DNA of 64,000 bases from a virus. This document shows, piece after piece, positions 7,575-16,000 of the stretch (positions are counted from its first letter, which is position 1; each line of letters starts with the position of its first letter). The notes beneath the pieces are model-generated. The model was not told the origin of the DNA. It saw nothing but the letters and a program-made list of their open reading frames with translations, and did no database searches. A program made the position numbers and the translations under genes. The DNA lies in the IMG/VR virus record IMGVR_UViG_3300030419_007010, positions 1 through 64,000 of that record; one strand, 5' to 3'.

Positions 7575-8676
7575 GTTCATAAAAATCTGCTGCTGGAGCG
7601 GTTCTTTCATCGAACTTTAATATAACTTCTTCATCGATAAGTTCCAAAACACGAGTTCGGAACTTCTCATCTTGTAATTTCTCAATCCATTTGGAGGCTT
7701 GGAACTTCTCTGTAGATCCGTCACCGTAGGTAAGAGTGTACCAAGCGCCGCCAGAATTAAGACTCTCTGAACCTTTGATAGCTTCCAGCCAAGACTCCTC
7801 ATCTTGGACACCAACCGCGTCACCCCAAAGAATCTTAAAGCTGCACTGTCTACCTTGAGTTCCAAACCTAGATTTTTCTAGCTTAACTTTGACTTCCGAA
7901 CCTATCCTATATCCTCTATCGTCCATGACAAAGGAGTTCTTAGCTTTGCGGCCGGTGAGCCATACCCGGAGACTATACGTATAGTGCATCGCCTTACCTC
8001 CGGGAGTAAAATAAGGAGTTGTCATAGCTTCTGCTACATTGCTCGTAATATTTGTCTTAAGCTGGTTCAGGACCAGTAGCGTTGCTCCGGCGTTAGCTAT
8101 TGGCTGTACTAGCTTCGCCATACCTTTAGACAAGATCCTCGGCTTCACTGCCATCGAGGAAAGCGGATTGAAATCACCTTCCTGGTCTGCTACAGAGGGA
8201 GTCAGAGCAAGACTGTCCCAAATAAACAGCATCTGGCTCTCATTGCTTCCGAGCAGATCTTCTATTGTTTCCAGCACGAACTCTACGCTATTGGCTTGTA
8301 CATAGAGGAGTCGACTCAAATCACACCCAGCTTTCTCTAGAAAAGTTGGGTCAATGGCTGACTCGCTGTCAAAATATACTACATCAATACCCATCTTCTG
8401 GGCGTTTGCTGCGACCTGTGCAGCCAAAAACGATTTACCAGTTGATTCGAGGCCTGCGATTTCAGACACCTTTCCTACTGGTATGCCTGCATATTCTCCG
8501 CGACATATCATAGAATCTAGCCAGCGAGAGCCGGTCGGGATCCATTCTTTAACCTTTGTTGGATTATCCTCAACAAGATTGTGGGCTACATCAAACCCAA
8601 CTTTACGATTGATAAGCTTTCTCATCTCATCAATGCTTAATCTACCGTTGCTCACTTTTGTCTTACGTTTAGCCAA
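7564..8676 (-). CDS. RecA/UvsX-type recombinase
   Basis: 370 residues. RecA-core motifs: WIPTGSRWLDSMICRGEYAG (substrate-entry region), VGKVSEIAGLESTGKSFLAAQ with Walker A GLESTGKS (75-82), VVYFDSESAI (about 100-109), the Walker B-type strand MLFIWDSLAL, and the loop region with LLVLNQLKTNI followed by PYFTPGGKAMHY. Length and lack of a long C-terminal domain fit T4 UvsX-like phage recombinases. It should form filaments on ssDNA and promote strand exchange for recombination-dependent replication, alongside the gp32-like SSB and gp46/47-like nuclease. The start is TTG at 8676, with AGGG about 9 bases upstream; an uncommon start codon. It is separated from SSB by 123 bases containing a strong structured element. 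Confidence 0.93.
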   Translation of the reverse strand: MAKRKTKVSNGRLSIDEMRKLINRKVGFDVAHNLVEDNPTKVKEWIPTGSRWLDSMICRGEYAGIPVGKVSEIAGLESTGKSFLAAQVAANAQKMGIDVVYFDSESAIDPTFLEKAGCDLSRLLYVQANSVEFVLETIEDLLGSNESQMLFIWDSLALTPSVADQEGDFNPLSSMAVKPRILSKGMAKLVQPIANAGATLLVLNQLKTNITSNVAEAMTTPYFTPGGKAMHYTYSLRVWLTGRKAKNSFVMDDRGYRIGSEVKVKLEKSRFGTQGRQCSFKILWGDAVGVQDEESWLEAIKGSESLNSGGAWYTLTYGDGSTEKFQASKWIEKLQDEKFRTRVLELIDEEVILKFDERTAPAADFYELEE

Positions 8677-8711
8677 TTAAATTTCCCTATTCAAAATGAT
8701 ACAAACTAATT

Positions 8712-8792
8712 ACATAAAGCGGCAGAGGATGGTTGAGAAACCTAGGATATATAAGGGGGAATATATATCTGAATCCCTCTGCCGCTTTATGT
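8712..8792. other. Nested inverted repeats between SSB and recA, probable structured RNA element
   Basis: A perfect 17-bp inverted repeat (8712-8728 with 8776-8792) encloses 47 bases that contain a second perfect 8-bp hairpin (8746-8753 with 8762-8769, purine-rich 8-base loop) and a 4-bp hairpin (8731-8734 with 8739-8742). Folded, this is a long closing stem with two inner arms, a three-way junction. A run of six T follows on the plus strand, while the minus (coding) side has A's before and no clean U-tract after. It may be a processing or stability element, an attenuator, or an antisense terminator. Confidence 0.6.
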
Positions 8793-8799
8793 TTTTTAG

Positions 8800-9558
8800 C
8801 TATCCAAGTAGTTCTTGGAAAGCCTTGTCTACGGAATTAGTAGACTCACTGGAGTTGTTAGACTGATACTTCGTAGTCTCCGAAGAGGCAGACTCTGCGT
8901 CTCCTTCGTCTCCAAGCAAGAACTCATCGAGCATGCTCTGTACTTCTGCTGGAGTCTTGCGAGAATCCGAGAAAAGCTCGTCGAAATCCGGAACGCTGTC
9001 GAGGAAATCCTTGACTTGCTCCTGATCATCCGACAGAGGACTAGAGCGCCGGCGAGGAGTGATGGTTGTCTGCGGGAACTGTGCTCCCGGTGGCTTGCCG
9101 TAGGTAATAACCAAGTCGGTGCCAGACTCCACATCAGTAATATCGCCATAGTCAGGATTTAATACTAGCTGTAACAGCTCTTGGTAGGCAGTACGACCAA
9201 ACCCCCATGCCTTGACGCCCTCTTTCTCCTGGCCGCGTACAACGACAGGCGCAAAGAAACGCTGGCGAGCATTCAAAGACTTTGCCATCTTGATACTCTC
9301 GTCGTCTCCCTGTTGATAGAGGCTGCGCACGAAGTCATCCAGCGGGCATTGCTCGCCGAAGTTCTTCTTCGGGCTCAAGAATGCTGGGTTCTTGCCTACA
9401 TTGTAGTGGAACCAGAACTCCTTGAACGGGTCGCCGTCAGCAGTAGGAACAATACGAATAGTCGTATCTCCGTCCTGTGGCTTCCAGAAATTGTTCTTGT
9501 TTCCGTTGTTGTTCAAAGCTGCTAGCTTTGATTTCATCTTATTTAAATCGATTCCCAT
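8800..9558 (-). CDS. Single-stranded DNA-binding protein, T4 gp32-like
   Basis: 252 residues. The N-terminus (MGIDLNKMKSKLAALNNN) resembles the gp32 cooperativity region. The core has FWKPQDGDTTIRIVPTADG...FKEFWFHYNVGKN, the characteristic first strands of gp32-type OB folds, then ARQRFFAPVVVRG...KAWGFG. The cysteines of the T4 zinc site are not all present (only EQCPLDD is seen), so zinc binding is doubtful. The C-terminal ~80 residues are acidic and Ser/Asn-rich, ending in DKAFQELLG, the usual protein-interaction tail. It coats ssDNA at the fork and recruits the primase/helicase and recombinase. It has its own strong sigma70-type promoter and an AGGAG site before the ATG, consistent with high expression. 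Confidence 0.88.
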   Translation of the reverse strand: MGIDLNKMKSKLAALNNNGNKNNFWKPQDGDTTIRIVPTADGDPFKEFWFHYNVGKNPAFLSPKKNFGEQCPLDDFVRSLYQQGDDESIKMAKSLNARQRFFAPVVVRGQEKEGVKAWGFGRTAYQELLQLVLNPDYGDITDVESGTDLVITYGKPPGAQFPQTTITPRRRSSPLSDDQEQVKDFLDSVPDFDELFSDSRKTPAEVQSMLDEFLLGDEGDAESASSETTKYQSNNSSESTNSVDKAFQELLG

Positions 9559-9614
9559 AATTTTCTCCTATTGGGCTTGAGTATGCTTGGCTAATTTCCC
9601 AAACATCTGTATAC

Positions 9615-9643
9615 ATAATACTACGTGTGCAAACAAATGTCAA
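9615..9643 (-). promoter_or_regulatory. Strong sigma70-type promoter for the SSB gene
   Basis: TTGACA (9643-9638), spacer of 17, TATTAT (9620-9615) on the coding strand; -35 perfect and -10 5 of 6. The transcript would have an untranslated leader of about 50 bases before the ATG at 9558. The gap to the upstream gene is 92 bases, long for this genome. Confidence 0.7.
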
Positions 9644-9650
9644 CACTTTT

Positions 9651-10493
9651 TTAAAGATTTTCTTCCTGAACCAAAGTAGCGTGCGCAACGCAATAAACAT
9701 AGTTTTGTTCATACTGTGTTGAATAGATACCATACGATACCTTCACGTTCTCGCTCTCTGATTTTTCTTTAAGTTGAGTTGTGATCTTTTTATATAGACC
9801 TCCGGAAGACTGTAATTCTTCTTCATTGATTGCATAATAAAAGATCTTTTCCCTTGGCATCTTTAAATCATAAAATAGTTTTTCTTCGCCGGTTTCAATA
9901 TCTGCGAAACCGAAAGTTGAAATTCTTGCCGTCTCTACTGGTTCTGAAAATGTGCTCATTTCAGGTTTAATATTTGAGTAGACATTTATCATATGCATAG
10001 TCGGGACAATTAAATTATTTAGTTTTTCATGGTAGCCAATCACAGGAACATCGCCTAAAACTGATTCGACCACAGGATTAGATACAATAAACATTCTCTT
10101 AAGTAACCCAGAGCGCGCGTATTGTTGCAACACATGAAAAACTACTTTTTCTTGCTTTAGTTTTGTTTCTGATAAGAGATCCGTGTCCGGCTTTATGTAC
10201 AATACATACAAATCTAAATTCTTAAGCTTTTCCAGTACTCTTAAGCACGCTCCAGATATATCTCCAGATCCTGACAAAATAAAAATAACCGGTCCTTTAA
10301 TTTTTTCAAAGAACGCCTTTCTTAATCTGGTTTTTGACTCATACAGTTCATGATTATCTTGTTTTGTTATCTTAAGGTAGTTATCTTCCTTTTTCGACTC
10401 CGCATCAATATAAAAAGCTTCGTATTGCGGGTATTGTGAAAATAACTTTGCGATATTACAGCCTGCTTCTCCCAGGCCGACTACTGTTCCCAT
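9651..10493 (-). CDS. Divergent FtsZ/tubulin-like protein
   Basis: 280 residues. The N-terminus (VVGLGEAGCNIAKLF, 4-18) has the glycine-rich first loop and helix of FtsZ (GVGGxGxN). AFYIDAE (26-32) matches the FtsZ second strand. VIFILSGSGDISGACLRVLE (69-88) sits where the tubulin signature GGGTGTG occurs, in the form SGSGDISG. LYVLYIKPDTDLLSETKLKQ (95-114) and LLKRMFIVSN (130-139) match the FtsZ VVTKPF...EG.rR...A and D.lIviPN blocks. The T7-loop catalytic Asp of FtsZ (NxDFAD) is not visible at the expected place (about residue 168-180), so GTP hydrolysis may be lost or altered. The ATG overlaps the end of the polymerase gene by 13 bases after an AGAGG site. The fold call is inference from motifs; function could be a phage cytoskeletal or host-division-interfering protein. 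Confidence 0.6.
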   Translation of the reverse strand: MGTVVGLGEAGCNIAKLFSQYPQYEAFYIDAESKKEDNYLKITKQDNHELYESKTRLRKAFFEKIKGPVIFILSGSGDISGACLRVLEKLKNLDLYVLYIKPDTDLLSETKLKQEKVVFHVLQQYARSGLLKRMFIVSNPVVESVLGDVPVIGYHEKLNNLIVPTMHMINVYSNIKPEMSTFSEPVETARISTFGFADIETGEEKLFYDLKMPREKIFYYAINEEELQSSGGLYKKITTQLKEKSESENVKVSYGIYSTQYEQNYVYCVAHATLVQEENL

Positions 10494-11671
10494 TCTATTC
10501 CTCTCATCTCACCAAAATTCTTACCAATAGATACATTGACCTTAAAATCTCCAAAATTTGTCCCGGAAAAAATTTTGGCAATCTCGAAAATCAAGTTTCG
10601 CTCTTCTTTTGCGAAGTCAAGCACCAACGAGTCGTGTATACTAAATGCTATGTAAGATTTCTTATCTTCTAGAAACTTGTCTAGTTCAATAAGCTTTCTT
10701 AAAAACAAATCATTGGTCGAACTTTGTATAATATAATTCAGAGCATGATATTTATCTGACTGTATCTGTCGGCCAAAAATAGTGTTGACCTGTTCCCCAT
10801 CCCAATACCTTTCCACTACTTCGTCTCTTCTGTAAGCTCTGTTTGATAAAAAATCTCTTGAGCTAGGGTTATAAAGCCAAGCGAACACTCTCTTCTTTGC
10901 TTCTTCCCTGTTAAGTAACCCTCTATATACGTTCTTCGCATTCCACTCGTGGATATCTTCTCGTGGTTGTTTCTCTTCTAACAAAGCTAATAGCATTCTC
11001 AATTCGGCAGCGTTATAATCTAGCTCAACAAACAAATCATTGTTTGGTTCTAAAACATTTCGGAATTCTTTGTCTAAAGTTAGTATAGGGAAGCTATCTT
11101 TTTTCACCGACAATCTTCCTGTCTTTGTTCCAAAGATATCATAACAAATATGAGGAGAAATTTTAGTTATTTTTTTATAAAACCGGCGGCCTCTCTTACT
11201 AATCATATGTTTACTCATCTGTTTGAGATTGACATTTAGATCTCTTTTATTAATGTTGTCAAGAGCTTTCGTTAAAGACAGCAAGAAGTCATAGTTATCT
11301 GGCTTTTCATAATTCTGGAAAACATAATGAGTTATTTGATTTTTAATCTCGCAATATTCTTTCAGGAAGCGCTCCGGTACCAGATCAAAAAAACAATTTT
11401 TGTTTAAATCGATCTTCGCTTCAGAAAAAGATATCAAAAAAGCCTTTAGTTTATTACTAACCTCTTCATATCTATCTTTTAGGCCGGCAGGGCATACTTC
11501 TTCTAGCGTTTTGCCTTCACAGTACAAACTAGCGTACTCTACATCATCATTTAAGTAGGCAGCGTAGCTCCACGTTCTCGTCAGGCCATCTGGTATATCC
11601 TCATAGTACAGTTCGCCATTAAGATACACTGCTGCGCATTCTTTTTTGTTGTCTAGTGTTTGAAATAACAT
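10481..11671 (-). CDS. Family A DNA polymerase, polymerase domain only
   Basis: 396 residues. Pol I-type motifs are in order: the TxTGRLS element as GTKTGRLSVK (181-190), motif A DYNAAELRML (catalytic D218), motif B/O-helix EEAKKRVFAWLYNPSS (K259, F263, Y267), NYIIQSSTNDLF (about 312-323), and motif C SIHDSLVLD (H346, D347). Motif C has Ser348 where most family members have Glu (HDE). No 3'-5' exonuclease motif (DxE at the start of the usual exo domain) is visible in the N-terminal 170 residues and there is no 5' nuclease domain, so this is a minimal polymerase; the free-standing 5' nuclease is at 6.2-7.2 kb. Stop/start overlap couples it with the upstream structural gene and the downstream FtsZ-like gene. 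Confidence 0.88.
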   Translation of the reverse strand: MLFQTLDNKKECAAVYLNGELYYEDIPDGLTRTWSYAAYLNDDVEYASLYCEGKTLEEVCPAGLKDRYEEVSNKLKAFLISFSEAKIDLNKNCFFDLVPERFLKEYCEIKNQITHYVFQNYEKPDNYDFLLSLTKALDNINKRDLNVNLKQMSKHMISKRGRRFYKKITKISPHICYDIFGTKTGRLSVKKDSFPILTLDKEFRNVLEPNNDLFVELDYNAAELRMLLALLEEKQPREDIHEWNAKNVYRGLLNREEAKKRVFAWLYNPSSRDFLSNRAYRRDEVVERYWDGEQVNTIFGRQIQSDKYHALNYIIQSSTNDLFLRKLIELDKFLEDKKSYIAFSIHDSLVLDFAKEERNLIFEIAKIFSGTNFGDFKVNVSIGKNFGEMRGIEWEQ

Positions 11672-13063
11672 TTAGTACCCAGAAGAGCCGCCAGTGATGT
11701 TGGTATTGGGCGAGGTAAATACTTCCGCAGAAGGAAGACTCGGTAAGGGCGCCGGAGAAGACGTTGTTTGATTAAGAAAAAGCAAATTCTTTTCCTCCGG
11801 TGAATATCCTTGCCAAAAGCTGCCCTTTCTATTAAAAATTGTTCTTCTAAACCCGTTAGTTTTTGTGTTAATAAAATCAAGTGCTGGCAAAAATCCTTCT
11901 TTTTCCAAAATATATTTTGATTCCAGAAACATATCATTAAATCCGTGAGATAGGCTTTGTTCTAGCATTCTTATGTTAAGAAAAGTCCTAAGCCAAAACT
12001 TGTCTCCAAACTTTTTCTTATAGAGATATGGTAGATCACCGTTGGCTTCTATTTGGCCTATTTTTTGTCTCGTAAATTTCATTTTTTTTGTTTTTACTTG
12101 TTTACTACCAACACATACAAAAGATTTATACACATGAGGCTCTGCAGCAAGAAGAGTGTTATAAAATTGTAGCAAATAATATCTAAGCAAATCTATATCA
12201 CCGTTGGCGCCGTCTCTCCATGGATCACCTTCGAATACCTTAAAATACAGAGTATCAAAAACTTCGTCAGGTGTCAAGCCATATTCTTCTAAATAAGATG
12301 CCATCCCAGTTTTAATCGTTTGTGGTTCAAAATTTGTTTGGCTTGGAAATGGGGGAGATTCGAACTGTCCGCTAGAAAATATGTTAGCCACCAAAGTCCA
12401 TGGTGCATTTTTATCTATATAAAAGCCAAATTTCTTTGCTGCTTTTCGAAAGAACAAAAAATTAGGATCGTTAATAAACTTCTGTTTTTTATCCAGGTCG
12501 CCCTTAAGGGTGCCTTTGTTATCCAATTCAATTACAAGGCCGCTCACATGCGGAGGACAGTATCTCGAAAGTATAAAAGATGTTTTGGTTATAGGTACCC
12601 TTGGAGAAACTGATGCTGCAAAGTCCAAAAACTGTTTAACAAAATCTTTAAAAGACAATATGCTTTCGCTTCTTTTGCCGACACCAAAATAAAAAGCGAA
12701 GCTTTGCATCAAGGTTTCCATGTGTGAGTGATACAATGAAGAAGCGCTTCTCCAGCCGCCGAGTGCTTCTAGGGTGCCATAAACGCCGCCGGATTGGATC
12801 TTGCCGTGAGCAGCAGCCTTTTTACAATAATTGCGCAAGTCTTTATACGCGTCCACAACAAAATTAGCTGCAAATATAGTGCCCTGTTTGCTTGGTACTT
12901 GCTTTAATTGAGTGTCTTTAAAACAAATCGCATTAGCTTCTCTGTCAATTCTTCCATAAAATATATTTTCGTACCAAAAATCTAATGCAGTGACGTCACC
13001 GCTAGATGGATAATATACTTGTTCATAAGCTTTAGCTTTTTCAAATTTTTCTATTGTAGACAT
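11672..13063 (-). CDS. Probable virion (baseplate-region) protein, unknown
   Basis: 463 residues, no recognised domain. It is the last gene of the long tail/baseplate run, directly before the polymerase (stop overlaps the polymerase ATG region). Composition is aromatic-rich with mixed alpha/beta segments; the C-terminal 35 residues are Pro/Ser/Thr/Gly-rich and probably disordered. I looked for exonuclease motifs that could complement the minimal polymerase (DxE, HxxxD, YxxxD patterns in order) and saw none. By position it is more likely a baseplate component than a replication protein. ATG at 13063 has AGGA about 12 bases upstream. Confidence 0.55.
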   Translation of the reverse strand: MSTIEKFEKAKAYEQVYYPSSGDVTALDFWYENIFYGRIDREANAICFKDTQLKQVPSKQGTIFAANFVVDAYKDLRNYCKKAAAHGKIQSGGVYGTLEALGGWRSASSLYHSHMETLMQSFAFYFGVGKRSESILSFKDFVKQFLDFAASVSPRVPITKTSFILSRYCPPHVSGLVIELDNKGTLKGDLDKKQKFINDPNFLFFRKAAKKFGFYIDKNAPWTLVANIFSSGQFESPPFPSQTNFEPQTIKTGMASYLEEYGLTPDEVFDTLYFKVFEGDPWRDGANGDIDLLRYYLLQFYNTLLAAEPHVYKSFVCVGSKQVKTKKMKFTRQKIGQIEANGDLPYLYKKKFGDKFWLRTFLNIRMLEQSLSHGFNDMFLESKYILEKEGFLPALDFINTKTNGFRRTIFNRKGSFWQGYSPEEKNLLFLNQTTSSPAPLPSLPSAEVFTSPNTNITGGSSGY

Positions 13064-13084
13064 AAAAATTGTTTCCTATTTAAT

Positions 13085-16000
13085 CTACCATTGATCTTCC
13101 GGCACTTTAGATTGTCGACAGTGGGTGTCGGGAGGTTCACCTAATTGTTCCGCCTCGATTTCACACGGCGTGAGCATTTTGCCAGTGGGGGTGGTCCGGT
13201 TCTGTTTTGCAGTGCTCTTTTTTTCTGCTGGGGCTTCTTCTACTTCAGGTGGTGTTGGGCCGATTATTCTTGGTTGGCGCGTTAGATCGCCTTTCGAGCC
13301 TCCGATTCTTTTAACCATGCCATCATTGATACCGTGGAGTATCGTTTCAAATCTGCCCGGTTCGATTATATTTTCCACCTTCGTTAAGAACACGTATCCC
13401 CCTAGACCTAGCTTGTATGTCAAAGATTTTTCTAAAGTTGCAGCCACACTACCTTGTTTTGCTAACCTTGGAGTAACATGCACTCTCATACCGGGCTTGA
13501 ATATAGTACTTCCAAAACATTTAAGAGTTACATTATATTGGTGTCTTAATTGCGCGGCGATTGGATCCGAACCGTCGGACACTGTTCTGGCCTCACGGAC
13601 ATGCGGCTGGTCTTGTCTATCAAAAGTTGCGTTCTTTAAAATCCCCCTATCCGAGCCTATTTGAAAATGATAAATTCCTTTAGAGGAATCTTGTGATCTA
13701 TTGCCAATTAAATTCCACGGTATACCGTCTTGGCAATATATAAATTCATAGAAAAACTCTCTCGGCGGATTCGAACCAATATTTGATAAAGGATACGGAG
13801 CGATTTCGTTTATATCTTGTATTCTTCCCCCTTGCGTATACTGCGTGGGTCGACCTTTCTTGCCGGTAACCACCATACCTACTCTGTCTTTTGCATTGGA
13901 AGCCTTTCCTTTGCCAGGGGCGGATAGCGAGGTGATATTAAATCTGGGTCTGACCGGGTACTTATAGAAACACCCGGGGCTCAAAGTTTCTAAAATAAGA
14001 TCTTTAACAACATCTCTTATAAAATTTCTAATATAATAGGTATCTTTTTGCGCTGCAATAACATTATTTAAATACCAATTCATAAACAAATTCAAAGAAA
14101 CAGGAAGATCGGCTAGATTAATCTGTACAGGGCTGTGATCTCGCGGATCCACAAATGTTATTGGACCCAATAGAAAACGAATATTAGAAAAAGTATAATC
14201 TTCCGTGTCTTTTTTATCTTTTCCCTTTTTTATTTTTGGATCATCTAGAGCTTGATAAAATGCTGCCTCTAACAAATCTCCAAGGTAAAAGAAGTTTATT
14301 CTATATTTATCCTTGTCTTTTGCTGGCGTAACAAACTTTTCCTTCGCTTCTTTTCGTTTCTTTTTTCTAGTTTTTTCATCCGTAGTGGCTTCGTCAAGGG
14401 CGCCGGAGGCAGAATCTAGATATTCTTTGTGCCTTGCCTTCAAGTCCGCAGAATCAGCCTTAAGAATTTGTATACCTGGATCCTTACGCGTTGTACCAGC
14501 ACCTTGAATTTTTGAAGACGTCATTTTAGATAATTGCTCTCTACCTTCAGTTAGTATGCCCATCATATTATGATTTACATCGATGTATCTCATTTTATCC
14601 ATCGCCAAAAGCCTATTTATCAAAGCTCCATATCTTTCTGTCTTTTCGTTTCTAGCGAATCTTGCTCTTCTTTCCTCTAATATCTTTTTTCTGTCCTCAT
14701 ATGTTCCCCTGTTGTTTTCAACACGAATCGGTCCAAGATCTTTGTAATTTGGCGCGTCGCCCAAAAAATCAAGACCCACTAAAAAATCAAAAGCTGCCAG
14801 CGAGGCTTTCTCAGCCATATTGTAATCTCCGGCTGGGTCTTCCTTCGTAAATTCAACTGTACTTTCAGTGTCCGTAGTGCCCTCTAGCTGTCTATTAATA
14901 AAAGCTAACTCTTTATCAATCTTTTTTAATTGTGTAGCTAGTCTTTTTGAAGTATAAAATAAATCTGCTCTATTTGAAGATAAGTGACTCTCCACAATTC
15001 CTTGCAAATCTATATCCAGTGTTCCACTGCCGTCTTCATTGAAGCTAAAAGTATGGTTTAATAAAACTAATCCGAGCGTAACAGAAGAGTTCTTTAAAAG
15101 ATTAACTAATGAGTTACCATCTTTATCTACCAGTTCGTTACCGGGAGGTTTGTGATATCCTATCGAAGCTTTTATCTCATAGTAGTCAGGATTCCATTCA
15201 TTAAATTTAACACCGTAGGGGTTGGGCTCTGGCGATTTACCTTTTTCTGGGCCGAACAAAATCAAATCCAAAAAAGTAGCAGTTCTTCCTCCTCCGGTTC
15301 CGTCACTTGCGCCGAGATCTTCGAGGTTTCGAAAAAATAGTGTTAGTTTACATCTGATATTCACATCAGCCTCAATAGGATTGGCACCGTAATATGTCCA
15401 TTCAAATCTTTTTAACGCAACACCTTCTTTAGTTCCTCCGGCTTTTGGGGCAAATGCATCTTTGATAGATTCACTAGTGTCGTTGTCTGCGAACAATATT
15501 TCTTTCTGGACAATCTTATCTTGCGGCTGATACCAAGACACAACATAATCTGACCTTCCATCTTCTGTAGATATCGGAGAATATTGTTTTACTTGCCTTT
15601 GCTTTTGGCGAAATCTTTTAAATAACCTAATTTTTGGTTGGATTCTTGCAAATATTTCTTGTGGCGCAGACATCAGCGGGCTTACTTCTGTTGGCGCAAC
15701 AATTTTGCTTATCACCGCCGAGGGATTTATAGTAGGGCCGGCCCCAATACATGTAAAATAATTTCCATATGGATTTCCCGCGTTATAGCCACAAATTTTT
15801 TCATAGTGATCTATTAAAAAACATTGTTCTTGAAATTTTCTTTCGGCCTTTACATCTGCGTCACTAGTAAGAACTTCATCAGCTGCTGCGTCGTCAGAGG
15901 CGTCGGCGCCGGCTTCTGCTAAAGCTCTATTCCTGGTAGTATTATTTTTCGAAGATAAAACTTCGCCCCACCAGCCCGGGGCCCCGGGATCATTTATTGT

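Noticed and set aside
8712-8792. Ordinary rho-independent terminator for the SSB transcript
   Set aside because: The stem is long with a 47-base loop and no U-tract follows on the coding strand; the T run is on the other strand. Kept as a structured element of unknown role.
11653-11937. Minus-strand 94-codon frame overlapping the 463-aa gene end
   Set aside because: It lies in another frame over the well supported 463-aa gene, with no ribosome site and no recognisable content.
11672-13063. 463-aa protein as the missing proofreading exonuclease of the polymerase
   Set aside because: It directly precedes the polymerase gene, but no ordered DEDD-type acidic motifs are visible; its composition resembles virion proteins.
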